48,184 bases of DNA from Clostridiales bacterium Firm_18. Its GTDB lineage: Bacteria; Bacillota; Clostridia; Monoglobales; Firm-18. Below the pieces are notes generated by a model. It was not told the origin of the DNA, did not search any database, and worked only from the letters and a program-made list of their open reading frames with translations. Of the stretch, positions 9,989 to 18,258 are shown piece by piece. The stretch lies in assembly GCA_001604215.1 (NCBI GenBank), contig LVAX01000009.1, forward strand, positions 1 to 48,184, read 5' to 3'. A program made the translations under genes and the position numbers. The first letter of the stretch is position 1; each line of letters starts with the position of its first letter.

Positions 9989-10444
9989 TTACAATATAAT
10001 ATCAAGTATCAAGCCGTTTATATCATCAATCATTTTTAAAATAGCTATTGAATCTTTCTGCTCCTTTAAAATCTCTTGAGTCAGCTGTTCAATTTTTTGA
10101 TTTATCTTTTTAATATTCGAATACGATTTTAACCTGCCGGAGGAATCAAAGTTGCTTTGCTTTTCCAATTCGAAATTATATTCAACAACACTTTGAAGAA
10201 AATCAGAAATTATTTCTTTGTATTTCTTTAGCTCTTTCAAATCGCTTTGCTTGCATACTATTTTCCCCTGACTGCAGATTTGCTCGGCTAAAGATATAAT
10301 TCTGCTCTCGTGCTCACCTTTTTTAGCCTCATTTATACAACTGCCGAAATCCTGATTGCTTGCATTGTTTATCTTCTTACCCTCGCTGCTTCCAATACCG
10401 TAAACTGTATTTTCATGTTTATTGACAACACCTCTGACTTTCAT
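9989..10444 (-). CDS. yaaR: YaaR (DUF327) family protein
   Basis: This 151-residue protein matches the DUF327/YaaR family: the helical core with LKELKKYKEIISDFLQSVVE, then a segment with GRLKSYSNI, and the closing EILKEQKDSIAILKMIDDI followed by GLILDI. The family has no established biochemical role; genes of the family are often linked to flagellar or sporulation loci in Firmicutes. I start it at 10444 (GGTGA five bases upstream); an ATG four codons earlier is possible. It is the last gene of the flagellar run and lies after the fliT-like gene with a 75-base gap. Its stop is six bases from the stop of the convergent small membrane protein. Confidence 0.75.
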   Translation of the reverse strand: MKVRGVVNKHENTVYGIGSSEGKKINNASNQDFGSCINEAKKGEHESRIISLAEQICSQGKIVCKQSDLKELKKYKEIISDFLQSVVEYNFELEKQSNFDSSGRLKSYSNIKKINQKIEQLTQEILKEQKDSIAILKMIDDINGLILDIIL

Positions 10445-10519
10445 TTTAATCACCATTTCCGCTTGTGTAATCTGCTATTTGCATATACGAAAAGTACGCG
10501 CATGTTATATGTATCATTT

Positions 10520-10957
10520 TTACCTGTCATCCGTTCTGTCAAAAAAAACTCCGCTGCACTCCATTCTGTTATATACGTCAAGCCCTTTTATTTTTTCATT
10601 TGTTTTTTTAATATGATTTCTGGAATCTTCGATTATTTCTTTTAAACAAAGTTCATTTTGCCTGTGGACATCACATATGCTTTTTATAATTTCTTTTGAG
10701 CTTTCGATTAAATCCGCAACCGTTTTATTCTCGCTTTTATAATCCTCGTCTTTTTTTGAAAACATTTCTTCCAATAAATTGTTTATTTTTTTGAGTTCGT
10801 CAATTTTTTTTTGTTTTTCGCCTATGCTTATAACAAGCTTGTCAATCAGCCGCATTGATATATGTTTTTGCTGCTGCAGGGTAATTTGATATATTTCGTT
10901 TAATATGCCGGCTCTTTTTTGCATCAGGCTCATCAAATTACCCCTGTCATCCCTCAT
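10520..10957 (-). CDS. FliT/FlgN-like flagellar export chaperone (probable)
   Basis: The protein is 145 residues, nearly all helix with heptad-like spacing and many Lys/Glu, and no membrane segment. It directly follows fliS with an 11-base overlap, the place where fliT sits in Firmicutes. It begins MRDDRGNLMSLMQKRAGIL, similar in style to FlgN/FliT N-terminal helices. FliT-type chaperones hold FliD before export. Sequence identity to FliT cannot be judged by eye, so the call rests on length, helicity and place. A FlgN-type chaperone of unknown client is the alternative; a separate FlgN is encoded at 17735-18232. Confidence 0.55.
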   Translation of the reverse strand: MRDDRGNLMSLMQKRAGILNEIYQITLQQQKHISMRLIDKLVISIGEKQKKIDELKKINNLLEEMFSKKDEDYKSENKTVADLIESSKEIIKSICDVHRQNELCLKEIIEDSRNHIKKTNEKIKGLDVYNRMECSGVFFDRTDDR

Positions 10958-11360
10958 TGCTCAAACCGCCTTCGAATCTGTTATAACGATCAATTTGAAC
11001 AGCTTTTTTCCATGCATCCCTGAGCTCTTCGATAATTTCGATTATGGGATTCAGCTTGTCCGGATTTTTTTGAATATTGGCATGTGTTATTTCGCCGAAA
11101 ATAAACAAATATAAATTAAGCAGCTGGCCGGATATACTGTAATTCATATCAAGGGTATTCATAAGCTCCGTAATTATATCGCTTGCCTTGACCAAATTAT
11201 TATGAGCGGCTTGTAAATTGCTGCTTGCCATATTTAACTGGGATAGTTTTAAAAATCTGATACAGCCGTCATAAAGCATAAGTGTAAGCTCACCCGGAGT
11301 TGCGGCCATTACACTTTGTTCTTTATATTTACTGTAAGGGTTTGAGTTTGGCACATTCAT
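10947..11360 (-). CDS. fliS: Flagellin export chaperone FliS
   Basis: FliS (137 residues) binds the C-terminal D0 helix of flagellin to stop it polymerising in the cytoplasm. The family hallmark is at the start (NPYSKYKEQSVMAATPGELTLMLYDGCIRFL, given here only as landmark residues Tyr9-Leu37). The rest is a four-helix bundle. In B. subtilis FliS also antagonises CsrA indirectly by freeing FliW from flagellin; fliW, csrA and hag are all just upstream. It lies 17 bases after fliD and overlaps the fliT-like gene. Confidence 0.94.
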   Translation of the reverse strand: MNVPNSNPYSKYKEQSVMAATPGELTLMLYDGCIRFLKLSQLNMASSNLQAAHNNLVKASDIITELMNTLDMNYSISGQLLNLYLFIFGEITHANIQKNPDKLNPIIEIIEELRDAWKKAVQIDRYNRFEGGLSNEG

Positions 11361-11377
11361 AATTGATTAATCCCCCT

Positions 11378-12895
11378 TTAAAATCCTCCGTATAGCAGAG
11401 AAAGAAAATAATTGCTTTGCGAATTCATAGATGCCATTGCTTTTTCCAGAATTGCATATTGTCTGTAATATTCGTTTTCTTTTTCGTTCATTTTTTCTAT
11501 AGCCCTGCTGATTTTATCGCTGTAATCTTTAATTTGCCTTTCGGTGTATACAAGGGTTGTGTCCTTAACATAAGCGGTATATTTGTTTATACTGATGTTG
11601 ATTCTCTCAACCAAACCGGATTGGTTGTATTTAGCTTGACTATCACCCGTTGTTACCTTTTTCGTAAAAAGATCGCAAACCTCTTGCGGATTATTGGCAA
11701 TTGCATTTTTCAATTTTGTTTCATTGATATGCATTAGCCCTTTTTCGCGCCAATCTCCCGTTGTAATTCCTATTTCGGCAAAAGTAATACCTAAGCCTTC
11801 GATACTTTGACTGAACGCATTCCTGATATTAAACAGCAATTGGCTGATATTACTGTCCCGATTCAACATGCCGCTGTTTGATTTTTCTTCCCAGGCCTTA
11901 ATCTCGGATTCGCTCATTTCAGCCCGCTGACTGTCGGTTAGCGGCAGAAACGTCCTGTATACCGGCTCGGATATTTTGTCATTTAAGGTTTTGACCAGTT
12001 CGTTATATCCGTCGATAAAACCTTTTATCCTGTTATATATCGAATCAACATCCTGCGTTACAACAAAGCTTGTTTCATTCGACGTGCTTTTCAATAAATT
12101 ATATGTTATACCGTCAATGGTAAACACATTCGAATTTTGCTCAACCATATAATTGTTTATTCTTAAAACCGCATTTGTTCCGTTATTGACAGTTCCTCCG
12201 CTAATATTAAATGCGGCAAAGAAATTGCTTTCGCTTACATCGGAAATGACAAACGCGGAATCGGCTCCTTTTGCCTTTGACTTGACAGTTAAACCGTCGG
12301 ACAAACTGCTGTACGACATGGTAACGCCGGCATCACTTCTGTTTACGGTGCTAATAACGGTATTTAAAGTATCACTTTCACTGAAAGTAAAATCATTACC
12401 GTTTATATTAAATGAGATAAATCCGGATGAAAACTGAAGCTGTGTGCCAAGAGCCAAATCCTTAAGCTGGGTTGACAAATTAATTTTATTGTCGGCGCTT
12501 GCAGAAACCGCCCCAGAGCTTGCAATACTTGCTTCTTTTGCAAGCGATATAATTTCATTTATGGTATATTCACCTTCAACCGCCGCGCTGTCGGCAGTAA
12601 TCACCGCGAATTCCCCCGAACCCCCTCCGATGACTTTTTTCGCATTGAATGCGGAGCTCATATTAATATTTGTTAAAGGACTGGAGGCGCTTAAATATTT
12701 GGTGGTAAATTCAAAAATTAAACTATTTACCTCTTTCAAAGCATTTTGCTTAAGCTCTGCAACCGCTTTTTTTTGCCATATGGAATCTATTTTTGCCTGC
12801 TCATTTTGTATAAGGCTTTTCACTATGGCGTCAACATCAAGACCGGACGCCAAGCCTACTATTCTCGTTGTGCTGCTAACTCCGTAATAACTCAT
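11378..12895 (-). CDS. fliD: Flagellar hook-associated protein 2, filament cap FliD
   Basis: FliD (505 residues) forms the cap at the filament tip where flagellin subunits fold in. The N-terminal FliD domain starts with RIVGLASGLDVDAIV (about residues 11-25). The C-terminal FliD domain spans roughly residues 250-490 with GLGITFAEIGITT, and the final helices are amphipathic as required for axial packing. ATG at 12895 has AAGGTG nine bases upstream. The gene follows the hag terminator hairpin, so it is served by read-through or by a weak own promoter; a TACGATAG at about 12943-12950 lacks a matching -35. Confidence 0.93.
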   Translation of the reverse strand: MSYYGVSSTTRIVGLASGLDVDAIVKSLIQNEQAKIDSIWQKKAVAELKQNALKEVNSLIFEFTTKYLSASSPLTNINMSSAFNAKKVIGGGSGEFAVITADSAAVEGEYTINEIISLAKEASIASSGAVSASADNKINLSTQLKDLALGTQLQFSSGFISFNINGNDFTFSESDTLNTVISTVNRSDAGVTMSYSSLSDGLTVKSKAKGADSAFVISDVSESNFFAAFNISGGTVNNGTNAVLRINNYMVEQNSNVFTIDGITYNLLKSTSNETSFVVTQDVDSIYNRIKGFIDGYNELVKTLNDKISEPVYRTFLPLTDSQRAEMSESEIKAWEEKSNSGMLNRDSNISQLLFNIRNAFSQSIEGLGITFAEIGITTGDWREKGLMHINETKLKNAIANNPQEVCDLFTKKVTTGDSQAKYNQSGLVERINISINKYTAYVKDTTLVYTERQIKDYSDKISRAIEKMNEKENEYYRQYAILEKAMASMNSQSNYFLSLLYGGF

Positions 12896-12970
12896 TTATT
12901 TATTCACCTTCTTGTATTTTCTATAAAAACCGGACATAAAATCTATCGTATTTTTTGTTTTATAACAACA

Positions 12971-12997
12971 AGGGGGCCGAAAAAAAATTCGACCCCT
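12971..12997 (-). terminator. hag terminator hairpin
   Basis: On the minus strand AGGGGTCGAA (12997-12988) pairs with TTCGGCCCCCT (12981-12971), including one G-T pair, about 17 bases after the flagellin stop. The following bases are only moderately U-rich. It would define the 3' end of a highly expressed flagellin mRNA with some read-through to fliD. Confidence 0.6.
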
Positions 12998-13014
12998 AAG
13001 TTTTAATCGCAAAA

Positions 13015-13782
13015 TTACCTAAGCAACTGAAGAACTGCCTGAGGAGCCTGATTTGCCTGTGCAAGCATAGCTGTAGCAGATTGAACTATTATGTTGTTCT
13101 TGGTGAAATTCATCATTTCTTTTGCCATATCTGTATCCCTTATTCGGGATTCTGCTGCCTGAAGGTTCTCAACTGTGCAGTCAAGATTTTTTATTGTGCT
13201 CTCAAGCCTGTTTTGCTGTGCGCCAAGTGTTGAGCGATAACCGTTGATTGTATCAATAGCGGTATCAATGTCAGCGGTAAAAGATCCAGAACTTACACCA
13301 GGATCAGTCATAGCCACCCCGATTGTCGTGGCTGTAGCGTCATCTCCCTCAACATAAACGTCTATTTCAGTGTTAATGTTGATTCCGTTGAACTTGGTAT
13401 TGCTAATAATATTGGTAATTTGCTCGCCCAGTTGATCCAATTCTTCATCAAGGTTTACAACGTCGGTTGCCGTATCGTATGTACCGTTTGCCTTTTGAAC
13501 GGTAAGTTCTTTCATTCTTACGAGCATTGCGCTTACTTCATCAAGCGCACCTTCCGCGGTTTGTATGTAAGAAATACCGTCCTGTGCGTTTCTCGAAGAC
13601 TGAGCCAACGCCCTTATCTGGCCTCTCATTTTTTCGGAGATCGAAAGACCGGCAGCATCATCGGCAGCGCGATTAATTCTAAGGCCGGATGACAGCTTCT
13701 CTAAGCTTTTCCCTTGCATTATTGTGTTGTTTCCCAATGCTCTGTGGGCATTCATCGCCATAATGTTGTTGTTTACTCTCAT
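13015..13782 (-). CDS. hag: Flagellin
   Basis: Flagellin (255 residues) is the filament subunit. The conserved D0/D1 N-region (RVNNNIMAMNAHRAL, SSGLRINRAADDAAGLSIS) and C-region (ENLQAAESRIRDTDMA, ATAMLAQANQAPQAVLQLL) are complete and nearly everything between residues 140 and 170 is a short acidic linker. It is thus a minimal D0-D1 flagellin without D2/D3. Residue 202 is a cysteine (LDCTVENL) where most flagellins have Asn, Ser or Asp; it is the only cysteine. Only one flagellin gene is in the window. ATG at 13782 has AAGGAGG seven bases upstream. Expression is set by a sigma28 promoter at 13919-13946 and CsrA sites in the leader. Confidence 0.97.
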   Translation of the reverse strand: MRVNNNIMAMNAHRALGNNTIMQGKSLEKLSSGLRINRAADDAAGLSISEKMRGQIRALAQSSRNAQDGISYIQTAEGALDEVSAMLVRMKELTVQKANGTYDTATDVVNLDEELDQLGEQITNIISNTKFNGININTEIDVYVEGDDATATTIGVAMTDPGVSSGSFTADIDTAIDTINGYRSTLGAQQNRLESTIKNLDCTVENLQAAESRIRDTDMAKEMMNFTKNNIIVQSATAMLAQANQAPQAVLQLLR

Positions 13783-13789
13783 TTTTCTT

Positions 13790-13821
13790 CCTCCTTGATT
13801 TTTTTATTCGGCATCCCTGCC
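13790..13821 (-). promoter_or_regulatory. CsrA-binding sites in the hag leader
   Basis: The minus-strand leader holds GGCAGGGATGCC (13821-13810), a 4-base-pair hairpin that puts GGGA in the loop and fits the CsrA consensus ACARGGAUGU. About 14 bases further down is the ribosome site AAGGAGG (13796-13790), a second GGA. This pair (upstream hairpin site plus Shine-Dalgarno site) is the arrangement by which CsrA represses hag in B. subtilis. A third GGA near the 5' end (AAAGGAT, about 13901-13907) could add. csrA and fliW are directly upstream. Confidence 0.7.
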
Positions 13822-13918
13822 AGTTTTATTAAAAGATTAATGCTGAATGCTAAACTTAAATTGTACGGCGCCTTACAAATTAATGCTTAGCATTACGTTT
13901 TAATCCTTTCTACAAGAT

Positions 13919-13946
13919 ATATCGACACTATTATTAAAAATCTTTA
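13919..13946 (-). promoter_or_regulatory. sigma28 promoter of hag
   Basis: TAAA (13943-13946) and GTCGATAT (13919-13926) are 16 bases apart on the minus strand; the -10 differs in one base from GCCGATAT. The -35 starts two bases after the csrA stop. Transcription would begin near 13912, giving a leader of about 130 bases that contains a TAATGC/GCATTA hairpin, a repeated AGCATTAAT and the CsrA sites. Confidence 0.75.
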
Positions 13947-13947
13947 A

Positions 13948-14175
13948 TTATTTATTAAGTAAAGATTGTAATTTTCCTATGAGCTCCGGTGTTGCGTTAT
14001 TTGCGTCCTTATTAGAGATTTTAACGTCCTCTGCAAGCTCTTTTCTTAAAATGATATATTTTTCCGGTGCTTCAATCCCTATTCTTACCTTATCACCGCT
14101 GACCTCCAAAATATTTATAACTATATCGTCGTTAATAATAATTCCTTCATTTTGCTTTCGCGATAGTATCAGCAT
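13948..14175 (-). CDS. csrA: Carbon storage regulator CsrA
   Basis: CsrA (75 residues) is a dimeric RNA-binding protein that blocks ribosome access to hag mRNA. The beta-strand start MLILSRKQNEGIIINDDI and the RNA-contact region GIEAPEKYIILRKEL are typical. The C-terminal tail (about residues 55-75) is the extended helix found in FliW-regulated CsrA. I start at 14175, with AAGGAGG seven bases upstream; earlier in-frame starts lie inside fliW and do not match the family. It overlaps fliW by 29 bases. The target hag leader follows immediately, so regulator and target are adjacent. Confidence 0.95.
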   Translation of the reverse strand: MLILSRKQNEGIIINDDIVINILEVSGDKVRIGIEAPEKYIILRKELAEDVKISNKDANNATPELIGKLQSLLNK

Positions 14176-14614
14176 TTTGAGCCTCCTTATCAGGTTGGAA
14201 CAAAAAGTGGCGAACACTGTATTCATCACTTTGCAGAACATATTGAATGCCTGAATTGTTTTTTGTATTTATTATAATCGGAGCGGCTAAATTTGTTGTA
14301 GCAAAATGAGGATTATTAGGTACTGTAACCGTTGTTAAAATAATAATATGCTCATCGCTGTCAATATTCATTTCCTCCAAAATTGCTTCGCTGACTTTAG
14401 GAGAATATGACGGAAATACAACATAGGGGTTTATACATGGAAAAGCAATTTCTTTATTGTGTATCGATTGGAGCCAATAAAAAGGGTTTGAATTCTGAGT
14501 ATTAATAATAGCATATTCTTTATAGTCCTCAAATCCCAATAATCCTTTTTTGAAGACAATTATTTTCGCATCATCTATTTCAACAGAGCCGAATTTAGAA
14601 GTGCTGATAAGCAT
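14147..14614 (-). CDS. fliW: Flagellar assembly factor FliW
   Basis: FliW (about 155 residues) binds CsrA allosterically and binds flagellin. When flagellin is exported, FliW is freed, ties up CsrA and lets hag be translated. The beginning (STSKFGSVEIDDAKIIVFKKGLLGFE region) and the central ILTTVTVPNNP and TTNLAAPIIIN segments are family marks. The start is uncertain: ATG 14614 matches homologues but is 12 bases from AAAGGA; ATG 14626 and GTG 14635 lie closer to or upstream of that site. fliW and csrA overlap, which fixes their ratio. Confidence 0.92.
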   Translation of the reverse strand: MLISTSKFGSVEIDDAKIIVFKKGLLGFEDYKEYAIINTQNSNPFYWLQSIHNKEIAFPCINPYVVFPSYSPKVSEAILEEMNIDSDEHIIILTTVTVPNNPHFATTNLAAPIIINTKNNSGIQYVLQSDEYSVRHFLFQPDKEAQNADTIAKAK

Positions 14615-14637
14615 TTTACAACACATTCCTTTCACAG

Positions 14638-15228
14638 TTATAGCTTTTTATTGATTTTAAGTCCGCTTGGCTGAATTTTTTTAATAAAATCTATTCTTAT
14701 AGCCGGATGTTTTAAAGTGTATATTTCAACACGATGAGGCTCTACCTCTATTTCCGCTCTCGGGTAAACCTCCCAATCTATTTGCGGAGGATTAATATCC
14801 CATATTATCTCAAACTCACCTTCTTCAAAGTGAATTTTCGCTCCGCATTGCGGCAATGCGTCCACATTTATTTCAATTTTCTTTTGCAAGGCTTTTTCAA
14901 TAATGATTTCGCGAACAATATCGGAGCGGGATTTTCCCGCCCTCATTATTGCTGTGCCTTCCGCCGCTATTCTTGCTATTGCCTCCCTGCAAATATCCAA
15001 AGATACTTTTGAAATATCATCAAGAAGCTTCATTATGGTTTTGTTGCCAACTTGTGAAAAAGCTTCCCTCTGGTCGATTATTAATTTCCCGGGTGTCCTT
15101 ATTATCTGCATTTTGGCAGGCTTTTGCTTTATTTTAAGCTTAGGCTTGGGCTGCTTTATCCGGATCTTTGCGGGCGTGGCTTTAATTTCAAATTCGGTTT
15201 TTGTGGTGGTTATTTTTAAAAAATTCAT
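14638..15228 (-). CDS. DUF6470 (YviE-like) protein
   Basis: This 196-residue protein belongs to the DUF6470 group (B. subtilis YviE), always found between flgL and fliW. Its N-terminal part is made of short alternating beta strands rich in Lys, Pro and Ile (repeats of the type KPKLKIKQKPAKMQI), followed by a helical middle (about residues 60-125) and a beta-rich acidic end. No signal peptide or membrane helix. Its function is unknown in the literature as I recall it. Place and conservation with flgL-fliW suggest a filament-assembly accessory. Gaps to its neighbours are 12 bases (flgL) and about 20 bases (fliW). Confidence 0.8.
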   Translation of the reverse strand: MNFLKITTTKTEFEIKATPAKIRIKQPKPKLKIKQKPAKMQIIRTPGKLIIDQREAFSQVGNKTIMKLLDDISKVSLDICREAIARIAAEGTAIMRAGKSRSDIVREIIIEKALQKKIEINVDALPQCGAKIHFEEGEFEIIWDINPPQIDWEVYPRAEIEVEPHRVEIYTLKHPAIRIDFIKKIQPSGLKINKKL

Positions 15229-15240
15229 ACAGTCACCCTG

Positions 15241-16176
15241 CTAACTTAAAAAATCTACCAATGACCTTTGAATTATTCTTGCCCCTACCTGAAGAGCCGT
15301 ATTGTAGGTGTTTTCGGCCATTCTGAAATAAGTAATGACCTCTGCCTGATCTATGCCTACGGTTTTTTCATCAAGCTCGGCAAGATTTATAAATTCATTC
15401 TCATAGCGTGTATTAATATGCTCAAGCCTCTTTTGACGCCCACCCACATCGGAAATCAAGCTTAATACGTCGTCTTGGGCTTTTGAAAATTTCGAAGCAT
15501 ACTCCACCAATTCCGGCGTGGCAACATCGGTATCAAGAGCATCAACAAAGCCTTCGAATAAAGCAAACAAATTATCGCTGCCGCATCCTACAACCTTTGT
15601 TCCGGGGATTGACACGCCAAATGAGGTTGAAGGGCTTAATTTGAAGCTCCGTACTTGATCGTTCTCATAGTCGATTTCTGCGGGTGTGGCGGCCGAAATG
15701 TCACTGATGGAATTGTAAGAAACCGTACCTGCATTTATTTTAAAAGGCGCGCTGGTGGTGTTATATCCTCCGAATATGTACTTCCCCGCAAATTTAGTGT
15801 TGACTATGTCTAATAATTGATCCCGCATTTGCAAAACTTCTTCTTTTATTGCATCACGCTGCTGCTTTGTGAATGTTCCGTTGGCGCTTTGATTCGCCAA
15901 TTCCTTCATCCTGATTAAAATGTTGTTAAGCTCATATAAATTGCTTTCCGTTTCATTCAGCCACGATTGTGCGTCGGATATATTTTTGCTGTATTGCTCA
16001 TTCTTTTTTATATCGTTTTTTATTTGAATGGAACTTACTGCACCGATGGGGTCATCGGAAATCCTGAGTATCCTGCTGTTCGTTGATAACTGATTTTGAT
16101 ATTTATTCAAATTATTCAGATTGCTGTGCAAATTCCGAAGCAGTGATGAAGTCAGCATATTTTGTACAACTCTCAT
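15241..16176 (-). CDS. flgL: Flagellar hook-associated protein 3 FlgL
   Basis: FlgL (311 residues) is the second hook-filament junction protein and resembles flagellin at both ends: MRVVQNMLTSSLLRNL and LSTNSRILRISDDPIGAV at the front and a helical C-terminus ending RIIQRSLVDFLS. The middle has GKYIFGGYNTTSAPF, a typical FlgL segment. It follows flgK after 69 bases that contain a weak CACATA/TATGTG hairpin. Export is expected with FlgN, encoded two genes upstream. Confidence 0.93.
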   Translation of the reverse strand: MRVVQNMLTSSLLRNLHSNLNNLNKYQNQLSTNSRILRISDDPIGAVSSIQIKNDIKKNEQYSKNISDAQSWLNETESNLYELNNILIRMKELANQSANGTFTKQQRDAIKEEVLQMRDQLLDIVNTKFAGKYIFGGYNTTSAPFKINAGTVSYNSISDISAATPAEIDYENDQVRSFKLSPSTSFGVSIPGTKVVGCGSDNLFALFEGFVDALDTDVATPELVEYASKFSKAQDDVLSLISDVGGRQKRLEHINTRYENEFINLAELDEKTVGIDQAEVITYFRMAENTYNTALQVGARIIQRSLVDFLS

Positions 16177-16245
16177 ACCACACCAAACCTTTCCGTAAAA
16201 TGTTTTTTATTAGGCTGCACATAAGAAAACTTTTTTATATGTGTT

Positions 16246-17730
16246 CTACCTTCCGACCAATCCGGTTCTGTTAATCAAAGTGTCAAGCTGCTCGTCAAAT
16301 GCGGTTATCAGTCTTGCAGCCGCCGAATATGATTTTTGAAAAACAATCATGTTTGTCATTTCCTCATCAAGCGATACGCCCGACACGGATTCCCTTTTAT
16401 ATAAAATATTATTTATCAATACGTTTTGGCTTTCTAACTTTCCGTTTACAAAGGAAGTTTGCACGGCCACGTTTGAGACTATGCTTTTTAAAAACTGCTC
16501 AATGTTAGCTATTTCGTCAATATCCGTTTTTTCGGCAATTGTTAAAATTTCAAGTATATTTCCGTTATTTCCTTTATTATTATCACCGACAATTTCAACC
16601 GACGACGCCGCGATATTGTAAACGCTTGACAGTATGGCATCGTCCAGGGATATTGTTTTAGCCGTAATTTTGGCAGGGTCGAAGAAGTTTATTCCGGAAA
16701 CGGAAACGTTGCCGTTACTGTCATCCGGGTAGGAAAACCCGTTTTGGTGCACCAAGTTAAAGGTTTCTACAATCCCCCGGGCAAGTTTATCAAGCTGCTC
16801 CATATAAAAGGGAATTCCGGTATCACCGCTGCCGTCTCTCATATCAAAATAGCCCTTGAGCTCTCCGCTGTTTAATGCGGCCGAATCAACAATGTTGCCG
16901 GATGAAGTTGTTATGGAATAAAACTTATCGGCATTGCCGTAATAATCGGGCAAATCTTTACTAAGTGCAAGCAAATACTTTCCGTTGGCATCAATTAGAC
17001 ATTCATTATTCTTTCCGAAATTAACACTTATAATTCCTCTTTCATTTTCACTGTATGTAATATCGATTAATCCGGAAAGGGTATCCAATGCGGTGTTTCT
17101 TTTATCGCGAAGTTCGTTTGCGTTATCCCCGCTTCTTTCATACTTGACTATTTGAGTATTGTAATCGTCTATCAGCGAAATCAAACTGTTTATTTGATTA
17201 ACAACTACCGCAATTTCATCATTTTGCTGGTTTTGCAGTTTTTCAAGCTGAGAACTGTAATAATTCATCGTATCTGTAAAAACAATGGCGTTTTGCTGCA
17301 CAAGAGTCCTGATTTCCTTGCTTTCGGGTGCCTTTGACAGTTCTTCAAAAGAGTCAAACAACTTCCTCAAAGCATCATCTATTCCCGCTTCGTTTGTAAT
17401 GTTGAATAAATCTTCAATATAATACAACGCCTCCGATTTAACGGCCCATTCGCCCAATAAACAATTTTCACTTCTGAATTGAATATCTAAGTAATAGTCC
17501 CTGCACTGCTCTATTTTATCAATGCTTACACCGCTGCCGACCATGCCTCTTTCAACGTTTAAAAGCATGCCGCTTCCGTATGGGGCAGGTATGCTTGATA
17601 AATTGAGCCTTTGCCGAGTATAGCCCACCGTTGATGAATTGGCAACGTTGTTCGAAACTAACTCCAGCCCCTTCTGACTTGCAAAAAGGCCTGTTTTGGA
17701 AATTTGCAAACCATAAAATGCTGATGGCAT
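16246..17730 (-). CDS. flgK: Flagellar hook-associated protein 1 FlgK
   Basis: FlgK (494 residues) caps the hook and joins it to FlgL. The N-terminus PSAFYGLQISKTGLFASQKGLELVSNNVANSSTVGYTRQRL region is the rod/hook consensus with the Asn-rich motif SNNVAN. The C-terminus SGVSLDEEMTNMIVFQKSYSAAARLITAFDEQ is the mate found in all FlgK. I start at 17730 (AAAGGG nine bases before) and not at the upstream ATG, which lies seven codons earlier within flgN. It directly follows flgN, the gene for its chaperone. Confidence 0.94.
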   Translation of the reverse strand: MPSAFYGLQISKTGLFASQKGLELVSNNVANSSTVGYTRQRLNLSSIPAPYGSGMLLNVERGMVGSGVSIDKIEQCRDYYLDIQFRSENCLLGEWAVKSEALYYIEDLFNITNEAGIDDALRKLFDSFEELSKAPESKEIRTLVQQNAIVFTDTMNYYSSQLEKLQNQQNDEIAVVVNQINSLISLIDDYNTQIVKYERSGDNANELRDKRNTALDTLSGLIDITYSENERGIISVNFGKNNECLIDANGKYLLALSKDLPDYYGNADKFYSITTSSGNIVDSAALNSGELKGYFDMRDGSGDTGIPFYMEQLDKLARGIVETFNLVHQNGFSYPDDSNGNVSVSGINFFDPAKITAKTISLDDAILSSVYNIAASSVEIVGDNNKGNNGNILEILTIAEKTDIDEIANIEQFLKSIVSNVAVQTSFVNGKLESQNVLINNILYKRESVSGVSLDEEMTNMIVFQKSYSAAARLITAFDEQLDTLINRTGLVGR

Positions 17731-17734
17731 ATCT

Positions 17735-18232
17735 TCACACCCTTTGATCAAAAATATTTATTTCTTGCACGACGCCGCTGTTTACTTCTTTGCCATATGT
17801 AACATTATTGTCTTGCTTTAAGACCTTTTCCAACATAAATTCGATATATTGCAAGGTTTTTTCAATTAGATTTTTATTGGTGTCGTTTAAATCCCTGTAA
17901 GTTTTTATGATACTGCCAAATTCATCAAGCAGCTGCCGGAGTCTGTTTTTGCATTGTACATCATCCGCTTTTTCGATAATATCAGATAAAGTGGCTTTTT
18001 GTCCGTCTATACCTAAATACTCGGAAATCTCACTGCAAAGCTTGTCCCTTTTTTGCTCTATTTTTTTAATATCGTTAATCAGTGAAGTTTCCTTTTCGAC
18101 AATACTATCAAGCTTTAAAAAATCATTTTTCATAATAATCTCTTTTTTTGCCTCGGACAGCTCAATAGCTTTTTCATACAAGCACTTTTCGACAATCAGG
18201 CAGTTGATTAAATCTTTAATCCTGTTTTTCAT
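17735..18232 (-). CDS. flgN: FlgN-family chaperone
   Basis: This 165-residue helical protein lies between flgM and flgK, the fixed place of flgN. Long amphipathic helices with Lys/Glu repeats and a variable C-terminus are typical. FlgN keeps FlgK and FlgL export-competent. ATG 18232 has AGAGG six bases upstream. The end is four bases before the flgK start. Assignment is by place and fold, since FlgN sequences diverge strongly. Confidence 0.82.
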   Translation of the reverse strand: MKNRIKDLINCLIVEKCLYEKAIELSEAKKEIIMKNDFLKLDSIVEKETSLINDIKKIEQKRDKLCSEISEYLGIDGQKATLSDIIEKADDVQCKNRLRQLLDEFGSIIKTYRDLNDTNKNLIEKTLQYIEFMLEKVLKQDNNVTYGKEVNSGVVQEINIFDQRV

Positions 18233-18258
18233 AATTATCCTCTTTAAACACCAATTGA

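Noticed and set aside
12943..12950. TACGATAG as a sigma28 promoter for fliD
   Set aside because: The -10 fits but no TAAA-like -35 lies 15-16 bases upstream (TTGT/GTTG instead).
13805..13831. A second hag sigma28 promoter, TAAT-N15-GCCGAATA
   Set aside because: It overlaps the CsrA hairpin and would leave a leader of only about 16 bases; the site at 13919-13946 fits better.
13991..14005. TTTGCGTCC resembling part of the c-di-GMP riboswitch core
   Set aside because: It lies within the csrA reading frame, with no P2 stem or GNRA loop beside it.
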